The position numbers were made by a program, and so were the translations under genes. A DNA stretch of 64,000 nt from positions 18,327 to 82,326 of the forward strand of contig JAKFVC010000044.1 in assembly GCA_021732415.1 (NCBI GenBank), written 5' to 3'. Below the pieces are notes generated by a model. That model saw nothing but the letters and a program-made list of their open reading frames with translations, did no database searches and was not told the DNA's origin. Origin of the DNA: Planctomycetaceae bacterium. GTDB lineage: Bacteria; Planctomycetota; Planctomycetia; Planctomycetales; Planctomycetaceae. Below are positions 1-10,401 of this stretch, in pieces (positions within the stretch are counted from its first letter, which is position 1; each line of letters begins with the position of its first letter).

Positions 1-3000
1 CGGCCAACTGGGTGGGGGACATCGCACCACAGGGTGGTGATAGCCTCGTATTCCCCGTGGGGGCTCCACGACAGACCACGACTAACGACTTCGACTCAGG
101 CACGTGGTTTGACGGGATTACGATTGCCGATCCGAACTATGTGCTCGGCGGCAACGCGATCGAATTGGATGGCGATATTGCGGCAACGTATTCAGCCGGC
201 GTGGCGCTCATCAATCTCAATATGGAACTTGGTTCAAACGTTGTGATTGACGTCGCGGCTGGTGGTGTGTTGGCTCTCAATGGAGTGATTTCTGAGGGGC
301 CGCACAGTACCGTCACGAAAACGAACGCTGGCCAGTTGACGCTGGCCGGGGCCAATACCTTTGGGAACGGAGTGAATGTTAATGGTGGAACACTGCTGAT
401 CAGCAATGGAAATGCCCTGGGCAGCGGTAACACAGTTGTCGATTCCGGGGCCAGTCTGCTACTGACCAATAATATTACTGTGAGCAATTCCATTGATCTG
501 CGCGGAGTAACGGCTCCGGGAATGAGCAAGGTCGAGAATGTCTCTGGCGACAATGAGCTCCAGGGGCTCATCTCGCTCTACTTTAATAATCAATCATTTG
601 ATGTGCCCAGCGGCACGACATTGACTCTGTCGAATGCGATCAGTGGGTCAGTTGATTGGGATAAAAATGGGCCCGGTATCCTGAGCCTGACTGGTACCAG
701 CACGCAGACGGGGAATGTCAATGTTGGCGATGGAGTTCTACTCGTTGATGGTGATATCTCTGCCAGTCACCAGGTCTTCGTTGACGGCCGGCTCAGTGGA
801 TCGGGTACGGTCCCGACCGTCATTATTTCCAATATTGGCACATTGGCGCCAGGCAGCACGCTCAACTCGTCCTCAAAGATTCTCCATACCGGCGATCTGT
901 CATTCATGAGTAGTGGATCGACATACAGTGTTGGGATCTACAGCCAAGGACTAGGTCCGGCAGATTTCGATCAGACCGTTGTCACTGGCACGGTTGATCT
1001 GGCGAGCGCGACGCTCAACGTTTCGTTGAACTATACGCCGACCATCGGTAATGAGATTCCGATTATCGAAAACGAGGGCAGCGGCGCAATTTCCAACACA
1101 TTTTCGGGACTGCCCGAAGGATCGCTGCTGACGTTTGGCAACGTGACGATGCAGATCAGCTATGTGGGGGGCATAGGCAGTAATGATGTCGTCTTGACCG
1201 TAACCGACGTGACCTATACCTGGGACGGCGGCGGAACCGATGACAACTGGAGCACGGCTGCGAACTGGGTGGGCGACGTGGTCCCCACGCCGGGCTCCAA
1301 TCTGGTATTTCCGAATGGTGCCGCGCGACAGACCAACTTTAACGACATGATCGGGAGGGATTACCACTCTATCACGATTGCGTCTGCGGGCTACGATCTT
1401 TTTGGTCACCCGATTGTTTTAGACTCTGGAATCACCACGACCTACGGTTCTGGCAGCTCGCGTTATGATATTGACACCTATTCCATGGTCGACCAGACCA
1501 TTGACGTGGCTGCGGGCGGAACGCTGAAATTCGACAGTCAATTCTCTGATGACTTGCTCACGGCAGGTTTGATCAAGACCGGTGCGGGCACTCTGATTCT
1601 CTCCGGTGGCAACTCGTTCGATGGGGGCATGACTGTCAGCGATGGCTTGCTGATCGTGTCGAATGGTTTGGCGCTTGGTAGTGCAAACGCCACGATCTCC
1701 GATGAGGCCTCACTGGAGGTTAGAGACGGAATTACGATACCCAATGGGATCACTTTCAATGGGCTGGCGACCAGCGGCACAGTCAAGCTGGTGAGCAGCG
1801 GCGGTGATAACGTCGTGCAGGGGGATGTCTCCTTTAACGTCAATAATAATTCGATCGAAGTCACTGCTGGCTCGACCTTGACTCTGTCTGGTGCCCTTTC
1901 TGGCCATCTCGATCTGGGCAAAGAGGGTGCGGGGACACTGATCCTGTCGGGAACCAGTACGTATTCGGGAGAGATGGGTGTTCTGGTTGGAACGGTCCTG
2001 GTGAATGGATCTTTGGCAGACTGTCGACTCATATACGACAATAGTGTGCTGGGCGGCTCGGGCACGGTGTCGACCGTTGTCGTGTCGAATGTCGGTACGC
2101 TGACGCCGGGCAGTGCGCTGGGCAATTCTCCGGCTATTTTAAGCACGGGCAACCTCACGTTCAACGCAGGCGCGACGTACAAAGTCGACCTGGATGGTAC
2201 GACGGAGGGAACTGGCTACGACCAGGCGAATGTGACCGGCAGCGTCGTTCTCAACAATGCGACTCTGGTGGCCTCGTTGGGCTTTGCAGCAACGGTCGGC
2301 GATACTTACACAATCATCGATAATGATGACAGCGATGCGGTTTCGGGCACGTTCTCCGGGTTGTCCGAAGGGGCGACATTCACGGTCGGCAATGCGACGA
2401 TGTCGATCAGTTATACCGGAGGAACCAACAGCAACGATGTCGTCCTGACTGTCGTCGACGTGACATACACTTGGGACGGTGGGGGTGGAGATAACAATTG
2501 GACGACCGCCCAAAACTGGGTGAGTGACCTGGTTCCGACACCCGGCTCAAATCTGGTCTTCCCGGCTGGCGCTGCGCAGAAATCCAATGCGAATGATTTC
2601 CCGATCGACACCCCTTTCGGAGACATTACGATTGCCGCCAACGGTTATGGGCTGAGTGGCAGCCGGGTGGCACTGGATGGAGACCTGTTCTACACCGGGG
2701 GCGCCGCCACAGTTGGGCAACTCTATTTTGATATCAACTTGCAACATGACACGACGGTTGAAGTTGATCCAGGAACCGGACTGCAGATTTATGGAGCGAT
2801 CTCCGGCGGCAGCCATGGATTGACTTTAGATGGTGGCGGAGCACTTGTTCTTGGAGGCAATTTTTCAAACACGTACACCGGCACCACGACTCTTAATGCA
2901 GGCAGCTTGAGTCTGACGAAGGACTCGGGAGCGATCGCGATCGCCGGCGACTTGACTGTGAATGCAGGGGTGACTGCGTATGAGTACCACGACGATCAGA

Positions 3001-6000
3001 TCGCTGATTCGTCGGATGTCACGCTGACCGGGGCCAGCCTCTACTTAATGAATCACAATGACACCGTCGGCTCTTTGACACTGACGGGCGGATATGCGCA
3101 GTCAGGTGCCGGGACCTTGACGATCGCCTCGGGTGGATTCATCACGACGAACGCGGATTCGCAGGTCTCTGTGATTGGCGGCACCCTGGCATTTGCCGGT
3201 CCAAACAATACCTTCACGGTCGCCCAGGGAACCACTCTGGGCGGAAGAGACCTGGTGGTCGAGGCCGCCGTTACCTCTGGGATGAACATCATTAAGGACG
3301 GTGCCGGTAAGATGCTGTTGTATGGTGCCAACTCCTATTCGGGTGGCACAAATATTAATTCCGGGATTCTAGAGATTCAAAATAGTGCCGGTGCAGGCAC
3401 CGGAGTCGTGAATATCCTGGGCACCGGGACGCTCGAAGTTTCCGGTAACATCACGGTGAATAATCCGATCTTGATTACGACGACCAGTGCCGCCATTCAT
3501 AGTACGGGCGGCGTCAACACCTTCGGGGACAACGTCACAATTCTCGCAGACACCACTTTAAACGTGGATGCGGGCGCGTATCTCGCATTTTCCGGAACGA
3601 TTTCCGATTCGAGCGAGACACACAGTTTGATCAAGACGGGTCTCGGCACGCTCGTGCTGAATGGGACCAATGACTATGAGGGCATTACGACGGTCGTCGG
3701 TACGTTGGTGGTGAATGGCTCGATTGCCACGAATCAGCACGTGTATGTTAACGGTACACTCGGGGGTTCAGGAACCGTTCCCGCCGTGTCGTTGGCATCC
3801 ACGGCGACGCTCGCCCCGGGAAATTCTCCCGGGATTCTGAACACCAGGAACCTCGCATTTATTATCGGGGCCACCTATAGCGTAGAGATTGACGGAAGCT
3901 CCGTGGGTACTGAATACGATCAAACGAATGTTACGGGCACCGTTGATCTGGACAACGCAACGCTGTCGTTGTCGCTGGGATACACGCCGACAATTGGTGA
4001 CACATTTACAATCATTGACAATGATGATTTCGATCCAATTACTGGCACCTTTAATGGGCTGTCTGAAGGCTCGACCTTGACGATCGGGAACGTCACGTTC
4101 ACGATCAGCTATCAGGGGGGCACCAATAATAATGATGTTGTGTTGACGGTGACTGATGTCACTTTTGTCTGGTCGGGTGCCAGCCCTGACGACAGCTTCT
4201 GGACCAATCCGGACAACTGGGTAGGCGGGCTGGTGCCGACCCCTGGTTCTAATCTGATCTTCCCGAGTAACCCTGATAATACTGAGAGCGTCGACAATTT
4301 GGCCTCTGGCATGGTCTTCCATTCGATTACCGTTGCCGGCAGTAACTACGACATTTACGGAAATGATATCGCCCTCGCGAACGGGTTGACGACGCTCTAT
4401 TCGTCCGGGACTTCCAGATTCGAACTCAACACGCAGTTGCTCGCCAACACGGCGATCGACGTGGCGAGTGGTGGCACGCTGAATTTCGGCGGTGCGATCT
4501 CCGGTGCATTCAGCCTGTCTAAGACAGGGCAAGGCACGTTAGATCTGACTGCGGATAATTCTTATACCGGCGTTACTAATGTCAGTGCGGGCAAATTACT
4601 GGCGAATGCATTCATTACGTCGAGCAGCCACGTTTATGTCGACGGCACTTTAGGCGGCTTATCTGCTGTTCCTGCAGTCTCGATTTCGTCGACCGGCACA
4701 TTGTCACCGGGCAACTCACCAGCCATTCTGAATACGGGTGACTTGGATTTTAGCAACAATTCGAGCTACATCGTTGAACTGGATGGAACCACCGCCGGTG
4801 ATGATTACGATCAGACCAAGGTAACCGGTACCGTCGATCTGACGGGAGCTATTCTGGATGTTTCTCTGGGCTATAGTCCGACGAGTGGTGACTCGTGGAC
4901 AATCATTGACAACGACGATAGCGATCCGGTCGTCGGTACCTTCCTCGGATTGCCCGAAGGGAGCACCCTCGCAGTTGATACCTACACATTTGTCATCACG
5001 TACGTTGGCGGTACCGAACACAATGACGTCGTCTTGATCTCGAATCAGGCCCCAACGGCTGTCGGCCTGAGTAGCGCCAGCGTCCCCGAAAACGAGCCTT
5101 CTGGCACTGTGGTTGGTACTTTCAACACGACCGATCCGGATGTGGGAGATACGTTTGCCTACACCCTCGTAAGTGGCTCTGGAGATGACGATAACACGTC
5201 GTATACGATCGACAGCACCGGCCAACTCCTGACTGCTGCGAGTTTTGATCGTGAGACGAAAGAGTTCTACTCGATCCTTGTCCGTAGCACCGATGTAGGC
5301 GGACTGTATGTCGAGCAACAGTTCACGATTACTGTATTGCCGGTGAATGACAATGCCCCGGTGTTTACCTCGTCGGCAACATTCGACGTTGAGGAAAACA
5401 CTTCCACAGTGGGCACCGTTGCCGCCAGCGACGCCGATCTGCCGGCACAGACTGTCACCTACAGCATTACTGGTGGAACTGATAAGGCGTTGTTCCACAT
5501 TGATTCTGACAGTGGAGCATTGACCTTCATCACATCACCCGACTATGAGTTGCCGGGCAATGCGAATGCGGACAATGTTTATCTGGTCGATGTGACGGCT
5601 GACGATGGCTTAGGTCAGACGACGGTTCAGCATCTCTCCGTCACGGTGACACCGGTGAATGACAGCTTCCCGATCTTCACGTCAGCCACTTTATTTAATG
5701 TGCCAGAGAACACGACCCTCGTCGGGACGATGTCGGCCACCGATGACGATCTCCCGGCTCAGACGCTCACGTACAGTCTGGTGCCGAATCCGGACTCGGC
5801 GCTGTTTACGATCGACCCTGCGACGGGAGTCTTGGAATTCGTCAGTGCTCCAAACTATGAATCTCCGTCGGACAGCGACGCGAATAACACCTATTTTCTG
5901 TTGATTAGCGTTGCCGATGGAATTAGTTCGCTTCAGAATCAATTCATCGAGGTCATCGTAACTCCGGTGAATGAATTTGCGCCGGCCTTTAGTTCGTCGG

Positions 6001-7706
6001 CCACATTTAATGTCCCTGAGAACACCACGGCAGTTGGGACAGTTTCGACGACCGATGCCGATTTGCCGGCTCAGTCGGTGACTTATGGCCTGGGTGGTGC
6101 CGATGCCGCGTTGTTCACAATCAATGCGACCTCAGGAGTCCTGGCGTTTATCACGGCGCCCGACTACGAACTGCCGCCTGGCGCGAACAGCGACAATGTG
6201 TATCACGTCGATGTGATCGCCAACGACAACGCGGGCCGTACGTCGACCCAGAACGTGACCGTCACAGTTACTCCGATGAATGACAATGCTCCCATCTTTA
6301 CTTCCCTGGCGGCGGCGATCATTCCCGAAAACTCAACCATCGTTGAAACAGTCCATGCTACAGATGCAGATTTTCCCGCGCAATCGTTGATCTACAGCAT
6401 CACCGGCGGTCTCGATTCTGCATTGTTCCATATTGATTCTGCGACTGGCGTTCTGTCGTTCATCACAGCTCCGGACTACGAAGTGCCCACCGACAACGGC
6501 ACGAACAATTCGTACTTTGTGGACATTACCGCCAGTGACAATGCGGGCCAGTCCACGGTGCAGCACATCGCCATCACCGTGACACCACTCAACGACAACG
6601 CTCCGTTCTTCACCTCTCCCGGTGCGTTCAACGTTGCCGAAAACGCGACATCCGTGGGGACAGTTGCCGCCACCGACGCCGATAGGCCGGCTCAACCGAT
6701 CACGTACAGCATCACAGGAGGAGCCGATGAGACGCTGTTCACAATCAATCCTACGACTGGCGTGCTTACCTTTAATACTGCCCCCAATTATGAGTCACCA
6801 GCCGATGACTTAACGGACAATGTTTATCACGTCGATGTGACGGCGAACGACAACTCGGGACTGACGACGATTCAGCTGATCGCGGTCACTGTAACGCCAG
6901 TCAATGACAACGCCCCGGTCTTTAGCTCGGCGACGAGCTTTACCATCGCCGAGAACACGACGATTGCCGGGACGGTGTCTGCGACGGATGCCGATTTGCC
7001 TGCTCAGGCAATGGCTTACAGCATCACAGGTGGAGTCGATCGAACACTCTTTAGTATTAATCCGAATACTGGCGTCTTGTCGTTCCTGACCGCACCGGAT
7101 TACGAACATCCCGCAGATGTCGGAGCTGACAATTCCTATGAAGTTCAAGTCACGGCAAATGATGAAGCAGGGATGTCGACGGCTCAAGATGTGACGGTGA
7201 ATATCACAAATGCCGTCGAAGACCCCGTTATCACCTTGAATCCAGTCGATGGGTCGTATTACCTCGATAAAGAGAACGCGTACGTTGATCCGACCGCTCA
7301 GTATCAGGCTGATGTCACTGAAACTGATTATTCTGTAGCCGTGCTGACGGTGTCGATTACTGCCAATCGCCAGTCGAAGGACGTGCTGGGCATCAATCCT
7401 CAGGGCAATAGACCAGGCCAGATAAGTCTGAAGGGGAAAAGCGTGTTCTTCGGTGGAGTGGTCATCGGCACCTTCCAGGGTGGCTCGAAATCTCAACCTG
7501 ATCTGGTTATCACGTTTAATTCATCTGCTTCGGAGGCGGCGGTCCAGGCGCTGGTGAAACGCATCACGTTCTTCGCGAAGAACGAGCGTCGGGCGTCACA
7601 TGATCCCCGGACGGTTCAAATGCAGATCACGAATGTCAGTGGCCATAATAGCAACGCGGCGACTCGGCAGATCAATATCGACGGCACGATGGCGCGAGGC
7701 CGGTAG
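1..7706 (+). CDS. Giant secreted adhesin-like protein with autotransporter-type repeats and seven cadherin repeats (5' end outside window)
   Basis: The reading frame is open to the left edge (codons from nt 3), and the first residues, ANWVGDIAP, match the middle of a repeat that recurs downstream, so the true start lies upstream. Three further blocks open with a WDGGG..NW..A.NWV-type motif near nt 1209, 2460 and 4155. Each is a Gly/Thr/Asn-rich beta-solenoid stretch with GTLTLSG-like repeats, as in autotransporter passengers, and ends with a conserved TYTIIDNDDSD..GTF.GL-type module. From about nt 5047 to 7215 come seven cadherin-like repeats with PEN and DADLPAQ motifs, the last six starting with NDNAPVF-like boxes about 312 nt apart (nt 5346, 5658, 5970, 6279, 6591, 6903). 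A different C-terminal domain fills 7216-7703. Surface adhesion and calcium binding are inferences. I see no autotransporter barrel and no PEP-CTERM tail. Confidence 0.85.
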   Translation, partial: ANWVGDIAPQGGDSLVFPVGAPRQTTTNDFDSGTWFDGITIADPNYVLGGNAIELDGDIAATYSAGVALINLNMELGSNVVIDVAAGGVLALNGVISEGPHSTVTKTNAGQLTLAGANTFGNGVNVNGGTLLISNGNALGSGNTVVDSGASLLLTNNITVSNSIDLRGVTAPGMSKVENVSGDNELQGLISLYFNNQSFDVPSGTTLTLSNAISGSVDWDKNGPGILSLTGTSTQTGNVNVGDGVLLVDGDISASHQVFVDGRLSGSGTVPTVIISNIGTLAPGSTLNSSSKILHTGDLSFMSSGSTYSVGIYSQGLGPADFDQTVVTGTVDLASATLNVSLNYTPTIGNEIPIIENEGSGAISNTFSGLPEGSLLTFGNVTMQISYVGGIGSNDVVLTVTDVTYTWDGGGTDDNWSTAANWVGDVVPTPGSNLVFPNGAARQTNFNDMIGRDYHSITIASAGYDLFGHPIVLDSGITTTYGSGSSRYDIDTYSMVDQTIDVAAGGTLKFDSQFSDDLLTAGLIKTGAGTLILSGGNSFDGGMTVSDGLLIVSNGLALGSANATISDEASLEVRDGITIPNGITFNGLATSGTVKLVSSGGDNVVQGDVSFNVNNNSIEVTAGSTLTLSGALSGHLDLGKEGAGTLILSGTSTYSGEMGVLVGTVLVNGSLADCRLIYDNSVLGGSGTVSTVVVSNVGTLTPGSALGNSPAILSTGNLTFNAGATYKVDLDGTTEGTGYDQANVTGSVVLNNATLVASLGFAATVGDTYTIIDNDDSDAVSGTFSGLSEGATFTVGNATMSISYTGGTNSNDVVLTVVDVTYTWDGGGGDNNWTTAQNWVSDLVPTPGSNLVFPAGAAQKSNANDFPIDTPFGDITIAANGYGLSGSRVALDGDLFYTGGAATVGQLYFDINLQHDTTVEVDPGTGLQIYGAISGGSHGLTLDGGGALVLGGNFSNTYTGTTTLNAGSLSLTKDSGAIAIAGDLTVNAGVTAYEYHDDQIADSSDVTLTGASLYLMNHNDTVGSLTLTGGYAQSGAGTLTIASGGFITTNADSQVSVIGGTLAFAGPNNTFTVAQGTTLGGRDLVVEAAVTSGMNIIKDGAGKMLLYGANSYSGGTNINSGILEIQNSAGAGTGVVNILGTGTLEVSGNITVNNPILITTTSAAIHSTGGVNTFGDNVTILADTTLNVDAGAYLAFSGTISDSSETHSLIKTGLGTLVLNGTNDYEGITTVVGTLVVNGSIATNQHVYVNGTLGGSGTVPAVSLASTATLAPGNSPGILNTRNLAFIIGATYSVEIDGSSVGTEYDQTNVTGTVDLDNATLSLSLGYTPTIGDTFTIIDNDDFDPITGTFNGLSEGSTLTIGNVTFTISYQGGTNNNDVVLTVTDVTFVWSGASPDDSFWTNPDNWVGGLVPTPGSNLIFPSNPDNTESVDNLASGMVFHSITVAGSNYDIYGNDIALANGLTTLYSSGTSRFELNTQLLANTAIDVASGGTLNFGGAISGAFSLSKTGQGTLDLTADNSYTGVTNVSAGKLLANAFITSSSHVYVDGTLGGLSAVPAVSISSTGTLSPGNSPAILNTGDLDFSNNSSYIVELDGTTAGDDYDQTKVTGTVDLTGAILDVSLGYSPTSGDSWTIIDNDDSDPVVGTFLGLPEGSTLAVDTYTFVITYVGGTEHNDVVLISNQAPTAVGLSSASVPENEPSGTVVGTFNTTDPDVGDTFAYTLVSGSGDDDNTSYTIDSTGQLLTAASFDRETKEFYSILVRSTDVGGLYVEQQFTITVLPVNDNAPVFTSSATFDVEENTSTVGTVAASDADLPAQTVTYSITGGTDKALFHIDSDSGALTFITSPDYELPGNANADNVYLVDVTADDGLGQTTVQHLSVTVTPVNDSFPIFTSATLFNVPENTTLVGTMSATDDDLPAQTLTYSLVPNPDSALFTIDPATGVLEFVSAPNYESPSDSDANNTYFLLISVADGISSLQNQFIEVIVTPVNEFAPAFSSSATFNVPENTTAVGTVSTTDADLPAQSVTYGLGGADAALFTINATSGVLAFITAPDYELPPGANSDNVYHVDVIANDNAGRTSTQNVTVTVTPMNDNAPIFTSLAAAIIPENSTIVETVHATDADFPAQSLIYSITGGLDSALFHIDSATGVLSFITAPDYEVPTDNGTNNSYFVDITASDNAGQSTVQHIAITVTPLNDNAPFFTSPGAFNVAENATSVGTVAATDADRPAQPITYSITGGADETLFTINPTTGVLTFNTAPNYESPADDLTDNVYHVDVTANDNSGLTTIQLIAVTVTPVNDNAPVFSSATSFTIAENTTIAGTVSATDADLPAQAMAYSITGGVDRTLFSINPNTGVLSFLTAPDYEHPADVGADNSYEVQVTANDEAGMSTAQDVTVNITNAVEDPVITLNPVDGSYYLDKENAYVDPTAQYQADVTETDYSVAVLTVSITANRQSKDVLGINPQGNRPGQISLKGKSVFFGGVVIGTFQGGSKSQPDLVITFNSSASEAAVQALVKRITFFAKNERRASHDPRTVQMQITNVSGHNSNAATRQINIDGTMARGR

Positions 7707-7711
7707 TCCGC

Positions 7712-7769
7712 CCCCGTGGCAGACGCTGCTAGCGTCTGCGTTCCGACGCTGGCAGAGTCGGCCACGGGG
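7712..7769. repeat. REPIN-like inverted repeat, family A, copy 1
   Basis: The outer arms are CCCCGTGGC and GCCACGGGG. Inside are two hairpins in opposite orientation, CAGACGCT-AGC-AGCGTCTG-like and CCGACGCT-GCC-AGCGTCGG-like; the right one has one mismatch (AGAGTCG). It sits between the convergent giant adhesin-like gene and the beta-helix gene, where it could also act as a bidirectional terminator. Other copies are at 13989, 48345 and 53202 (solo). Confidence 0.85.
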
Positions 7770-7787
7770 CACACGTACTGACGCGAG

Positions 7788-9848
7788 CTATTTGGCGGCC
7801 GTTTCCCCATAGAGCGGAATTCGGCCGTCGACCCCCACGCCCCACGACTTTGTATTCAGAGGCAGTGCACCGGCATCTGGCAGGCCGGCGTCGGCAGTGC
7901 GTAAGACGTCGGGCCATTCGGAAGGCAGAGCCACACCGGAGTTGACCGCCTGACTAGTAGATTTTAGCCCGAGATCCATTTTGGGCAACTCGGCGAGCGT
8001 CAAGTTCACGAACGCGGGGTCAGCCCAATGGTCCAGGGTTGTCCAACCTGGCTCAAAGAACTGCTTGCTGTCGATGAAGAGCTTTGAAGTACGAAACTTC
8101 GCGAAGGGATCCAGGTTACCGGCGGAACTTGGTGCGAAGCTCCACAGAAGATTTCCCCCTTCGCGTAAGTTGGACGCAACTCCCATACCCATGCCTGGCG
8201 ATCCTTCCAGTTGGACTAAGATGTTATTAAACACATGACGTTCGGTTTTACTGATTCCTACCGTACCGAGACCGAACAGGAAGTAGTCACGGAATACCGA
8301 GGCTCGCCGGATGATGGTGTTGTGATAGAACCGCATGACGGGATAGATCGGGCTGCCGTGGTCGCCTACCAGGACTCCTTCGTTATGCAGATATTCACCA
8401 GTTGGTTCGTCTTTCGTGGGCATTGCATAGTAGACCCCGGCCCGTGGATCGAGGACGTTGCGATAGACGAACACTCCGGTGTTCGGATCGTGATCGACTG
8501 GTGATTCGTCCTTCTCCAGTTCATGTTGTTGAAACATTCCCAGACAGGCGCCAATACGGTTCTGATAGACGAACATCGAGTGATTGCGTCGCTTGGGGCC
8601 AAACTCGAGACCATCGTCGTTGAAGTTGTCGACGTAGTTGTGATGGAACTGAAGATTCTTCACGAAGCGGAGGAAGGCGCAATCGTGGTCGTCGGTAAAT
8701 TCGCACCAGGCGAATTCAATGTTCTCATTCTCTGGCTGGCCGTTTTGGAAAATGACCTGGTAGGAAGCCGTCCCGCGATACTTCATGTGGCCGCGTCCTG
8801 TCCAGGGAGCCGCCAGTCCGCGAAAGGCGGAGTGGGTGACGCGAATCTCCTTTGAGGCGCTCACCAGCAAGGCCGGGAAGCCGCCGAAGATCGTCAGATG
8901 GTCAAGATCGATGTTCTCGGAACCGTAGAGGTTGATCATGGGGCTGCCGGTGGCACCGCGGAGAACCAGGTCGCGAATCTGCACATGCTTGATACCACTG
9001 ATGCGCAGTACTTCGCCGCCGAATCCCAAGGCCACAATCAGTGGCATTTTGCGCGGGTCAGTCTCGCCGCGATAGGCGCGATCTCCCAAGCCTGCCAGTC
9101 GATTATGACTGAGCCGGATGTGGACGCGTCCCGTTTCCCGATTGAACCACAGACCGGGACCGCAGTAGGGGCCGGCCTCGCGATCGTTACCCTTGGCTGC
9201 GGCCGGCCAAAACTCCGTTGGCGCACGCAAGTCGCCGATGGTGCGATATCCATGTAGCGGAATCATCGAGTCGGCAAAGTTCCCCAGGGCGATCGGACGT
9301 TCCGTTTCGATGCCCCACATCGGTTCCCAGGCAGTTGGCAAAAACTGATGCGGCACTTGGCGATCGTCAATCTGGGGATAAGTCTTGGTCGAGACGTACT
9401 CTCCCTCGGCACCCCCTTCGAATGGCTGCCAGCTTGTGGCGGGACTGTCGCAGAATTCACGCAATCCACCATCCAGGATGGAGATCTCGCCCGGATAGCC
9501 GCAAATGGTAATTGGTTTTGCGGCCGTTCCCGAATGGCGAAGGAACGGACGCTCGTAATACGTGCCGCCGCGCAGATAGAGCGTATCACCTGGTTTGAGT
9601 TGCCGGGTGGCGTGAGCAAGGGTTTTCCAAGGATGCAGTTGGCTGCCATCTTGGGCATCATCTCCTTTGCTCGTCGAATCGACGAAGAATGCTGGCCCTG
9701 GAGCGAGCGGTCGAGTCGATGCCGTCGGCAGCGGTCGCATCGGTGGATGAGAAAGGAGCTTGCCCTCTGCCGCTTTGATTTGGTTGGCCTGCCCCAGCAG
9801 GGCGACCAGCGAAAGGGTAACAACTTGTACAAGAGTTGAGCACGACAT
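7788..9848 (-). CDS. Secreted right-handed parallel beta-helix protein (pectate-lyase-like fold)
   Basis: The product has 686 residues. I start it at the ATG at 9848 because it gives a signal peptide (charged start, then VVTLSLVALLGQA, cleavage near residue 26) and has GGAG about 8 nt upstream; the open frame extends 52 codons further without a signal. The N-terminus holds the usual entry of secreted beta-helix proteins: a DAQDGSQ..PW.TL.HA motif followed by GDTLYLRGGTYYE. The middle shows repeated short strands with Asn and Gly turns (NLYGSENIDL, EFAWCEFTD, NLQFHHNYVDN). Such proteins commonly bind or cleave polysaccharides, but I cannot identify catalytic residues, so a lyase activity is only a possibility. 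It converges with the giant adhesin-like gene across REPIN A copy 1. Confidence 0.8.
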   Translation of the reverse strand: MSCSTLVQVVTLSLVALLGQANQIKAAEGKLLSHPPMRPLPTASTRPLAPGPAFFVDSTSKGDDAQDGSQLHPWKTLAHATRQLKPGDTLYLRGGTYYERPFLRHSGTAAKPITICGYPGEISILDGGLREFCDSPATSWQPFEGGAEGEYVSTKTYPQIDDRQVPHQFLPTAWEPMWGIETERPIALGNFADSMIPLHGYRTIGDLRAPTEFWPAAAKGNDREAGPYCGPGLWFNRETGRVHIRLSHNRLAGLGDRAYRGETDPRKMPLIVALGFGGEVLRISGIKHVQIRDLVLRGATGSPMINLYGSENIDLDHLTIFGGFPALLVSASKEIRVTHSAFRGLAAPWTGRGHMKYRGTASYQVIFQNGQPENENIEFAWCEFTDDHDCAFLRFVKNLQFHHNYVDNFNDDGLEFGPKRRNHSMFVYQNRIGACLGMFQQHELEKDESPVDHDPNTGVFVYRNVLDPRAGVYYAMPTKDEPTGEYLHNEGVLVGDHGSPIYPVMRFYHNTIIRRASVFRDYFLFGLGTVGISKTERHVFNNILVQLEGSPGMGMGVASNLREGGNLLWSFAPSSAGNLDPFAKFRTSKLFIDSKQFFEPGWTTLDHWADPAFVNLTLAELPKMDLGLKSTSQAVNSGVALPSEWPDVLRTADAGLPDAGALPLNTKSWGVGVDGRIPLYGETAAK

Positions 9849-10182
9849 CTTGAAACTCCGGGAGTTGCGAGGCGGAGACAGATCGAAAGAGAGGTCGGTT
9901 ATTTGACGGTGCAAAATTTCATTCACCCGCATAAGGGGCTGCATCGAGATGGAAATCCTGTCCCGTTTAAGTGTGATCGTACGATGAATGACGGCGAAAA
10001 CCAAGCTTTGCGATTCGGGAAGCGGGAAAGAGCTGCAATTCGCGATTTCCCGTCGGGCGACGTCATCGACTCAAGGAATTGTGCTGGACGTCGCAACTAC
10101 TTGACACGAATCTGCACCACCGTACAATCCCGGAGCGTGCCGACGCCGATCCGGCATCGGAGCAATAGAAAGAACAGGTTCA
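9849..10182. other. Intergenic region upstream of two divergent genes
   Basis: This 334-nt gap separates the divergent beta-helix gene and the acidic mini-protein gene, so both promoters should lie here. A GGAG ribosome site for the minus-strand gene is visible just beside 9848. I see no inverted repeat and no convincing open frame; the 96-codon plus-strand frame running across it shows no recognisable protein features. Confidence 0.5.
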
Positions 10183-10356
10183 ATGATGATTGACGATGAT
10201 GACGTGGACGATGAATTCGAAGATGACGATACAGAAGAACTGGACGACGACGAGTTCGACGACGACTTCGATGATGAAGGCGATGACGACCTCGACGACG
10301 ATCTGGATGACGACGATGACGATGAGGAAGACGACGACGAAGACGAAGACGATTAG
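10183..10356 (+). CDS. Tiny extremely acidic protein (57 aa, about 79% Asp plus Glu)
   Basis: The frame starts with two consecutive ATG codons (10183 and 10186) and ends at TAG 10354-10356. By my count it has 35 Asp and 10 Glu in 57 residues, with only Phe, Leu, Val, Ile, Thr and Gly as spacers and no Lys, Arg, Cys or aromatic other than Phe. A perfect 12-bp hairpin follows 46 nt after the stop. Having its own terminator and facing the esterase gene co-directionally suggests an independent transcription unit. The composition recalls DNA-mimic proteins, acidic histone-chaperone tails and cation-binding peptides, but the sequence decides none of these. The main alternative is that the tract is a GA/GAC-rich low-complexity sequence that is not translated; the clean start, Phe/Leu spacing and terminator argue against that. 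Confidence 0.65.
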   Translation: MMIDDDDVDDEFEDDDTEELDDDEFDDDFDDEGDDDLDDDLDDDDDDEEDDDEDEDD

Positions 10357-10401
10357 TTTGATCACTTCTTCGCCAATGGCGCAGAGGTCTTAGCAGAATA
10401 G

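Noticed and set aside
3768..5498. Long minus-strand frames (254 and 260 codons) inside the giant repeat gene
   Set aside because: They mirror the repeats of the sense gene and have no ribosome site or domain; antisense by-products of codon bias.
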